Source: Desulfosarcina alkanivorans (GTDB taxonomy: Bacteria; Desulfobacterota; Desulfobacteria; Desulfobacterales; Desulfosarcinaceae). From it: a DNA stretch of 64,000 bases. The position numbers and the translations under genes were made by a program. Where the stretch lies: NCBI RefSeq assembly GCF_009688945.1, contig NZ_AP021874.1, positions 4,402,001 to 4,466,000 on the forward strand, given 5' to 3'. Below the pieces are notes generated by a model that had not been told where the DNA came from, made no database searches, and saw only the letters and a list, made by a program, of their open reading frames with translations. Shown piece by piece: positions 58,943 to 64,000 of the stretch; position 1 is the first letter of the stretch, and each line of letters opens with the position of its first letter.

Positions 58943-60001
58943 ATGACCGATGTCTATGAAAAACTGGCCCAGCACCTGGACAACCTGCCCGCAGGCTACC
59001 CGCGCACCGAATCAGGCGTTGAGATGCGCATCCTCAAACGCCTGTTCTCCCCCGAAGAGGCCCTCATCGCAACCACCCTGACCATGATGCCCGAGCCGGT
59101 GGCCGGTATCGCCGCCCGAGTGGACACCGATGAAGCGCAGTTGGCGGCCTCCCTGGAGGCGATGGCCCAAAAAGGGCTGATTTTTCGCATCTCAAAAAAA
59201 GACAATACCCTTTACAGCGCCGCCCAGTTTGTCATCGGCATCTGGGAATATCATGTCAACAGCCTGGATGAAGATCTGATCCGGGATGTCAACGAGTACA
59301 TGCCCGCCCTGATGAAAAAGGCCTGGCTGGGCACCAAGACCAAGCAATTGCGCGTGGTGCCGGTGGCCAGAAGCGTATCGGCCGAAATGGCGGTCATGCC
59401 CTTCGAGGCGGCAGAAGAGATCATCAACAGACAATCCAAAATCGTGGTGACGAACTGCATCTGCCGCAAGGAGCAGAAGATGATCGGCAAGGGCTGTGAT
59501 AAACCCATGGAAGTGTGCCTGTCCTTTGGTGCCGGCGCCTACTACTACGAAAAGAACGGGCTCGGACGCGAAATCGACAAACAGGAGGCCCTGGAAATCG
59601 TTAAAAAAGGCGTCGATGCCGGCCTGGTGCTGCAGCCGGGCAATCAGCAGAAAGCCATGAACATCTGCATGTGCTGTGGATGCTGCTGCGGGGTGCTGAA
59701 GAACCTGAAAACCCTGGACAAACCGGCCCGGCTGGTCCACACCAACTACTACGCACAGGTGGATGAAGCGGCCTGCACCGCCTGCGAAGCCTGCGTGGAG
59801 CGCTGCCAGATGGATGCCATCGCCGTCGACGACACGGCCCGGGTGGACCTGGATCGCTGCATCGGATGCGGCCTGTGTGTCACCGACTGCCCCACCGAGG
59901 CCATGCAGCTGAAGCAGAAAGAGGCGGACAGCCACTACGTGCCCCCGAAAAATGTATTCGAAACCTATATGAACATCGCCCAGGAACGGGGCTTGATGTA
60001 G
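58943..60001 (+). CDS. ferredoxin-domain protein with N-terminal winged-helix-like region
   Basis: About 352 residues. An N-terminal part resembles a winged helix (AGIAARVDTDEAQLAASLEAMAQKGLIFR). Then come cysteine motifs: NCICRKEQKMIGKGC, MNICMCCGCCCGVLK, and two ferredoxin motifs CTACEACVERC and CIGCGLCVTDC. AAGGAG lies 7 bases before the ATG. Proteins of this type are usually annotated only as 4Fe-4S binding; an electron-transfer or sensor role is possible. Two TetR operators flank the gene before it. Confidence 0.8.
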   Translation: MTDVYEKLAQHLDNLPAGYPRTESGVEMRILKRLFSPEEALIATTLTMMPEPVAGIAARVDTDEAQLAASLEAMAQKGLIFRISKKDNTLYSAAQFVIGIWEYHVNSLDEDLIRDVNEYMPALMKKAWLGTKTKQLRVVPVARSVSAEMAVMPFEAAEEIINRQSKIVVTNCICRKEQKMIGKGCDKPMEVCLSFGAGAYYYEKNGLGREIDKQEALEIVKKGVDAGLVLQPGNQQKAMNICMCCGCCCGVLKNLKTLDKPARLVHTNYYAQVDEAACTACEACVERCQMDAIAVDDTARVDLDRCIGCGLCVTDCPTEAMQLKQKEADSHYVPPKNVFETYMNIAQERGLM

Positions 60002-60100
60002 ATCCATCTGCAGGGGCGCGGCGCACCGTGCCCCTGTTTCGTGTCCGTCCGGATCATGCGTGCAAGGCCATATCGTGCGACCGGCCGGTCCATCGCATTT

Positions 60101-61075
60101 TTAACCCAGCAGATCCTCCAGGCGCTTCCTGATGATGCCCTCGGCATCAGCCATGATGCTGTCGAGCAGCGCCTGACAGGTGGGGATGTCGTGGATCAGG
60201 CCGGCCACCATGCCGCAGGACCAGACGCCGGCATCGACCTGGCCTTCCGTCATCACCCTGGGATAGACGCCCACCACCTCTTCGATGATATCCTCGAACT
60301 GAAGCTCGCTGCCCATGGAGACCTCTTTCTCCAGCAGGCGCTCGACGGCCGCGTTGTTGAGTACCCGCTCCGTGTTGCGCAGCGGCCGCATCACCAGGCG
60401 CGTGTCCAGCTCGGTGGCCGCCACGATGGCCTGCTTCACGTTGTCGTGCACCGGCGCCTCAACGGTGGCGATGAAGCGGGTGCCCATGTTGATGCCGTCG
60501 GCGCCCAACGCCAGGGACGCCACCAGGCTGCGGGCGTCGGCCATGCCGCCGGAAGCCACAAAGGGAATCTTCAATTCTTCGGCCGCCCGGGGCAGCAGGA
60601 TCATGTTGGGGATGTCGTCCTCGCCCGGGTGGCCGCCGCACTCGAACCCATCCACGGAGGCCGCGTCGCAGCCGATGGCTTCGGCTTTCAACGCATGCCG
60701 GACCGAGGTGCATTTGTGGATCACCCTGACCCCGGCATCCTTCAGCGCCGGCATGACCGGTTCGGGGCTGCGGCCGGCGGTCTCCACGATCCTGACCCCG
60801 CCTTCAATGATCGCAGCCACGTAGCCCGGATAGTCGACGGCATGGACCGTGGGCAGAAAGGTCAGGTTGACCCCGAAGGGTCTGTCGGTCATTTCCCGGC
60901 AGCGGGCGATCTCCCTGGCCAGGTCCGCGGGCGTCTTCTGGGTCAGGGCCGTGATGATGCCCAGCCCCCCGGCATTGGAAACGGCCGCGGCCAGTTCGGC
61001 GAAAGACACATAATGCATGCCGCCCTGGATGATGGGGTGCCGGATGCCGAACAACTCGGTGATGCGGGTTTTCAT
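60101..61075 (-). CDS. nitronate monooxygenase-like flavoprotein (enoyl reductase FabK family)
   Basis: 324 residues, TIM barrel. Family features: HPIIQGGMHYVS at the N-terminus, NAGGLGIITAL, VDGFECGGHPGED (with the catalytic-loop His), VASGGMADARSLVASLALGADGINMGTRF. It binds FMN. Members are nitronate monooxygenases or FabK-like enoyl reductases; in an anaerobe, the real reaction is likely something else. Single gene, 37 bases of flanking to the repeat upstream. Confidence 0.85.
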   Translation of the reverse strand: MKTRITELFGIRHPIIQGGMHYVSFAELAAAVSNAGGLGIITALTQKTPADLAREIARCREMTDRPFGVNLTFLPTVHAVDYPGYVAAIIEGGVRIVETAGRSPEPVMPALKDAGVRVIHKCTSVRHALKAEAIGCDAASVDGFECGGHPGEDDIPNMILLPRAAEELKIPFVASGGMADARSLVASLALGADGINMGTRFIATVEAPVHDNVKQAIVAATELDTRLVMRPLRNTERVLNNAAVERLLEKEVSMGSELQFEDIIEEVVGVYPRVMTEGQVDAGVWSCGMVAGLIHDIPTCQALLDSIMADAEGIIRKRLEDLLG

Positions 61076-61110
61076 ATTCTTCTCCTTCGCAATGATGATG
61101 ACTGCATATC

Positions 61111-61252
61111 AGTGTTCGTTCAGAAGTCTGCATATTGGGTCGAGATCAAGGCCCACGATAAATTTACCCGCAGGCATCTCGTTGATCGTCCGAGGAGTAA
61201 ATATCAGGCGCAACGCAGATATAGGGCAAACTGGCCATTTATGAATGGACAC
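61111..61252. repeat. intergenic repeat, copy C
   Basis: 142 bases with the core words GTCGAGATCAAGGC, CGCAGGCAT and GCGCAACGCAGATAT; imperfect terminal inverted repeats begin AGTGTTC on the left and end GGACAC on the right. The right end contains the stop codon and last codons of the molybdopterin enzyme gene. Confidence 0.78.
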
Positions 61253-63488
61253 GGACCGGCTCAACCCGGCACGGCACGAACCGGTGCAGGGGCGTACCGA
61301 TGGGGTCCCGGTGGGTGTTCCGGGTCAGGTGGTTGGCGTTGATCCCGTATACGCTGCCCGCGTAATTCAATCCGAACCCATGGGGCACCAGCACCATACC
61401 GTCGCGGACCTGGTCGCTGACCTCCAGTTCGCCGACGGCGCTGCCCGCGGCGGTGGTGACGTTCACGTCCTGACCGTCGGTGAGGTCCATGGCGGCGGCA
61501 TCGGCCGGGCTCATGGCGACCGTGCAGGCCCGCTTGCCTTCGTTCCACGCCGGATTGCGCATCAAGGTGTTGATATTGTACTTCATGTGCCGCCCGGCGT
61601 TGAGTATCAGGGGAAATTCGGCCGGCATGGCCAGGTCGGCGGCTTCCTTCTCCGGAGTCAGTCCCAGAACGCCTTCCTCCAGCTCCTCGATGAACACCTC
61701 GATCCTGCCCGAGGGCGTCTTGATGCCGTCCATGGGGTTGTCCGCATCGGCTTTGCCCACCCAGAGTCCCTGGGGGGTGTCCAGCAGGGCCTGGAAGATG
61801 CGGTCGCCCTGGTCGATGCCCGGCGCGAAGCCGGCCCGGGCCGCGTTCTTGCGAAAGGCCTTGGGCGCCGTCATGAGCAGTCCCCACAGCCCGGCCTTGG
61901 CGGCGCTGTCCCAGGCCCGGCCCAGGGTCTGGGCCAGCACGAAAGGCATGCGCGGCAGGGCCTCGGGAACCTGGCCCGCATATTCCATCAGCCGGGCGCC
62001 GAAGGTCAGGCGGTCGCCCCGGGCGGCCGCATGCAGGTCCTCGGCAATCTCGGGAATCAATCCCAGACGGTCGGCCAGGCGGGTGAAGATCTGGGAGGCT
62101 TCCAGGCACTCGCCCGGCGGATCCACCACCGGCCGGCGCAGCTGGAAGAAGACCTCCGGGTAGGTCCACGGAAAAAAGGTCGCGTCCCAGGATTCGTAGA
62201 AGGTGCGGCAGGGCAGCACATAGTGGGCCCGCCGGGCCGTCTCGCTCATGGCGATGTCGTTGACCACCAAAAGATCCAGTTCGCCGAAGGCCTTTTCCAA
62301 CGCCTGGGAATCGGGCCAGGAGCGCAGGGGGTTGCAGGCGCTGACCATCACCGCCCGCAGCCGTTCGGGGCGGTCGTTCAGGATTTCTTCCGGAATCACG
62401 GCCGGCGGGAAGGAGCCGGCCGCCGCCGGGGGCATATGGGTGGCCACGGTTCGCCAGGTCTTCTCGCTGCGCTCATCGGCGTGAAACCCCATGGGCATGA
62501 CCATGCCGGGGATGATGTTGCCGCCCCGCACGCCGAACCGTCCGCAAACCGCCTCCAGGATACAGGTCAGATAGGAGTTGAGGGTGCTGTGGCGGCCCAT
62601 GTAAATGCCCAGGTCGGTGTGCAGACACCAGCGTTTGGCAGTCATCAGCCGGCAGAGCGCGCGCACCTGTCCGGCATCGACCCGGCAGACGTCCAGGGCG
62701 CCGCCCACATCGAAATTCTCGAACCAGGGCCGGATGCGGTCCCAGCCGTCCACATGCGCATCCAGGCAGGCCTGATCCTGCCAGCCCTCCTGAACGATCA
62801 GCGCGGTCATGGCCCTGGCCAGCAGGGCGTCGGTGCCCGGCCGCACGGCCAGGTGGATGTCGGCGATGGCGGCGGTCTCGCTGCGCCGCGGGTCCACGGA
62901 TACCAGGATCCGCTCGGGATCCCCGGCAAAACCCTTGAGGACCAGGGGCGCCCGCGGCATCTGGTGGCTCTGCATGCCGTTCCATCCCCAGGCCACCATC
63001 ATCTCGGCGGCATGTTCGTCGGGGATGGCCACGTTGTACTGCTTGCCCAGCATGCGGCCGAACACCCACCAGGAACCGCTGAATTCCTGGCCGGCCGAGG
63101 AGTAGAAATACTGGGATCCCAGGGCCCGCAGCAGGGTCAGACCGAAACCGGCCTCCATGTGTCCGCCCTGGGCGCTGCCGCCCATGTAGGCCAGGCAGCG
63201 GGGACCGTGTTCGTCCAGCAGGGCCTGCAGCCGGCTGGCGATTTCGTCCATGGCCTGCTCCCAGGAAATCGCTTCGAACTCATCGCCCACCCGTTTGAGG
63301 GGGTGGGTCAGCCGGTCGGCGGGATACTGGTGGTAGATCACGTTGAGGCCCTTGCGGCAGGCGTAGCCCCGGCTGCGCGGGTTGGCCTTGTCCGGCCGCA
63401 CCCTGACCATGCGGCCTTGCTCCACAAGCACTTCCAGTCCGCAGTTCTGGGCGCACAATACGCATCCGGTCTTGAGCCATTGTCCCAT
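61239..63488 (-). CDS. molybdopterin-dependent oxidoreductase (DMSO reductase superfamily)
   Basis: About 749 residues. N-terminal [4Fe-4S] motif CVLCAQNC with the fourth Cys in YACRKGLN, then bis-MGD binding domains (AYMGGSAQGGHMEAG, MVAWGWNGMQSHQMP, VSVDPRRSETA, HTDLGIYMGRHST) and a C-terminal D-x-x-x-x-N-type domain. It looks like a formate dehydrogenase/polysulfide reductase relative without Sec or an adjacent beta subunit. ATG at 63488 has AAAGGGGGG just upstream; the frame before that is unsupported. The stop lies in an intergenic repeat. Substrate unknown. Confidence 0.88.
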   Translation of the reverse strand: MGQWLKTGCVLCAQNCGLEVLVEQGRMVRVRPDKANPRSRGYACRKGLNVIYHQYPADRLTHPLKRVGDEFEAISWEQAMDEIASRLQALLDEHGPRCLAYMGGSAQGGHMEAGFGLTLLRALGSQYFYSSAGQEFSGSWWVFGRMLGKQYNVAIPDEHAAEMMVAWGWNGMQSHQMPRAPLVLKGFAGDPERILVSVDPRRSETAAIADIHLAVRPGTDALLARAMTALIVQEGWQDQACLDAHVDGWDRIRPWFENFDVGGALDVCRVDAGQVRALCRLMTAKRWCLHTDLGIYMGRHSTLNSYLTCILEAVCGRFGVRGGNIIPGMVMPMGFHADERSEKTWRTVATHMPPAAAGSFPPAVIPEEILNDRPERLRAVMVSACNPLRSWPDSQALEKAFGELDLLVVNDIAMSETARRAHYVLPCRTFYESWDATFFPWTYPEVFFQLRRPVVDPPGECLEASQIFTRLADRLGLIPEIAEDLHAAARGDRLTFGARLMEYAGQVPEALPRMPFVLAQTLGRAWDSAAKAGLWGLLMTAPKAFRKNAARAGFAPGIDQGDRIFQALLDTPQGLWVGKADADNPMDGIKTPSGRIEVFIEELEEGVLGLTPEKEAADLAMPAEFPLILNAGRHMKYNINTLMRNPAWNEGKRACTVAMSPADAAAMDLTDGQDVNVTTAAGSAVGELEVSDQVRDGMVLVPHGFGLNYAGSVYGINANHLTRNTHRDPIGTPLHRFVPCRVEPVRVHS

Positions 63489-63742
63489 GATCCCCCCTTT
63501 GACAGGTCCGTCGGAGTGCATTTGATAGTAGCGTATTGACACCCTATCTCTTGCCATGACAATTGAAAAGTGGCATAAGTGACAAAATTCATGCAAAAAA
63601 TGCCATAAGCGTTCAACAGGGCACCGCATCTGCCTTGTTCCCGGGTGCTTGAATTAGGACCGGGCCGTCTTCGCACCCGGCAAACACGTACCGAACGGCA
63701 AGTTGCCACCTGCGACCCTGTGATCAAATCCAAAAGGTCATT

Positions 63743-64000
63743 ATGCCCAAATTCAGCTTCTGGATGTCCGAAGGCGCCCTTTTTTCCAGTGTCTCCATGC
63801 TCGTCGACGCCTTTGCCATTGCCAACCTCTGGCAGCGGTCTCTTGAAGAGAACGAATCGACCCCGCTCTTTGAGACGGAAATCCTGACCACAGACGGTGC
63901 ACCGGTGACGGCCCTGGGCAACATCCCGGTCATGCCCCACGGGGCGATCGACGAGAAGGCGCCCACCGACTGCCTGGTGATCGCCCCCACGCTGCCCAAC
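63743..64000 (+). CDS. GlxA-type regulator, DJ-1/PfpI domain (partial, runs off right edge)
   Basis: 86 codons visible. MPKFSFWMSEGALFSSVSMLVDAF ... ILTTDGAPVTALGNIPVMPH ... DCLVIAPTLPN is the N-terminal DJ-1/PfpI-like half of GlxA-family regulators, which end in an AraC DNA-binding domain beyond the window. AAAAGG lies 5 bases before the ATG. It is divergent from the molybdopterin enzyme gene across a 254-base gap, so it may control it. No other feature was recognised in that gap. Confidence 0.8.
   Translation, partial: MPKFSFWMSEGALFSSVSMLVDAFAIANLWQRSLEENESTPLFETEILTTDGAPVTALGNIPVMPHGAIDEKAPTDCLVIAPTLPN

Noticed and set aside
61245..63539. 764-residue plus-strand ORF opposite the molybdopterin enzyme gene
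   Set aside because: His/Gly/Gln-rich shadow composition, and the opposite strand has complete family motifs.
1..64000. tRNA, rRNA, CRISPR arrays, transposases
   Set aside because: None was recognised on either strand by eye; a tRNAscan or CRISPR search was not possible.

Overview
The window looks like the chromosome of an anaerobic, sulfate-reducer-type member of the Desulfobacterota (Desulfosarcina/Desulfobacterales-like). This is inferred from gene content: a split ATP synthase operon, two TRAP-TAXI uptake systems, an [FeFe] hydrogenase with its maturases, a feo iron cluster, an ADP-forming acyl-CoA synthetase, oxygen-sensitive radical SAM and Fe-S proteins, and no aerobic respiratory genes. 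No taxonomic search was possible. I see no tRNA, rRNA, CRISPR array, transposase or prophage.

Layout. 1-2104 (minus): atpZ-atpI-atpB-atpE, the Fo part of an F-type ATP synthase, cut by the left edge. The c subunit is not one hairpin but at least three fused hairpins, with a fourth beginning, and only the first keeps the ion-binding carboxylates. 2546-10727 (plus): housekeeping genes (MBL hydrolase, siroheme synthase, CcsA, HemA, FabD, DksA, PHP phosphoesterase, RNase III, Elp3-like radical SAM). 10816-19899: accessory transport and amino-acid genes (TRAP-TAXI, M20 peptidase, GltS-like carrier, PLP decarboxylase, TauE-like exporter, TetR). 19994-32649 (minus): a hydrogenase locus in the order hydF2-hydG-hydE-diaphorase-hydA-aspA-hydF1-acyl-CoA synthetase. 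32991-39636: CI-like repressor, MocR-type regulator, AzlCD exporter and a large PAS hybrid kinase.

40344-49484 (minus) is the most unusual region: an iron cluster (DtxR regulator, FeoA-FeoA-FeoB-FeoC, LbtU-like porin, a half flavodoxin, a DUF2325 protein and several small unrecognised proteins). Four copies of one structured RNA element, each ending in an intrinsic terminator, divide it into segments. Each copy has the conserved strands CUUACG and AGUGAAGG, and the pairing between them competes with the terminator stem. This looks like a repeated riboswitch or attenuator family. TAGR-N4-YCTA palindromes that fit a DtxR-family operator lie before dtxR, before the next gene and before feoA.

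49811-64000: heavy-metal P-type ATPase with a CsoR-type repressor, a second TRAP-TAXI operon with DUF1850, a PurF-like protein without its nucleophilic cysteine, a TetR/Fe-S pair with two identical-type operators, a nitronate monooxygenase-like enzyme, a molybdopterin oxidoreductase and the start of a GlxA-type regulator. A family of intergenic repeats of about 125-145 bp occurs four times across the right-hand half; two copies supply the stop codon of the neighbouring gene.
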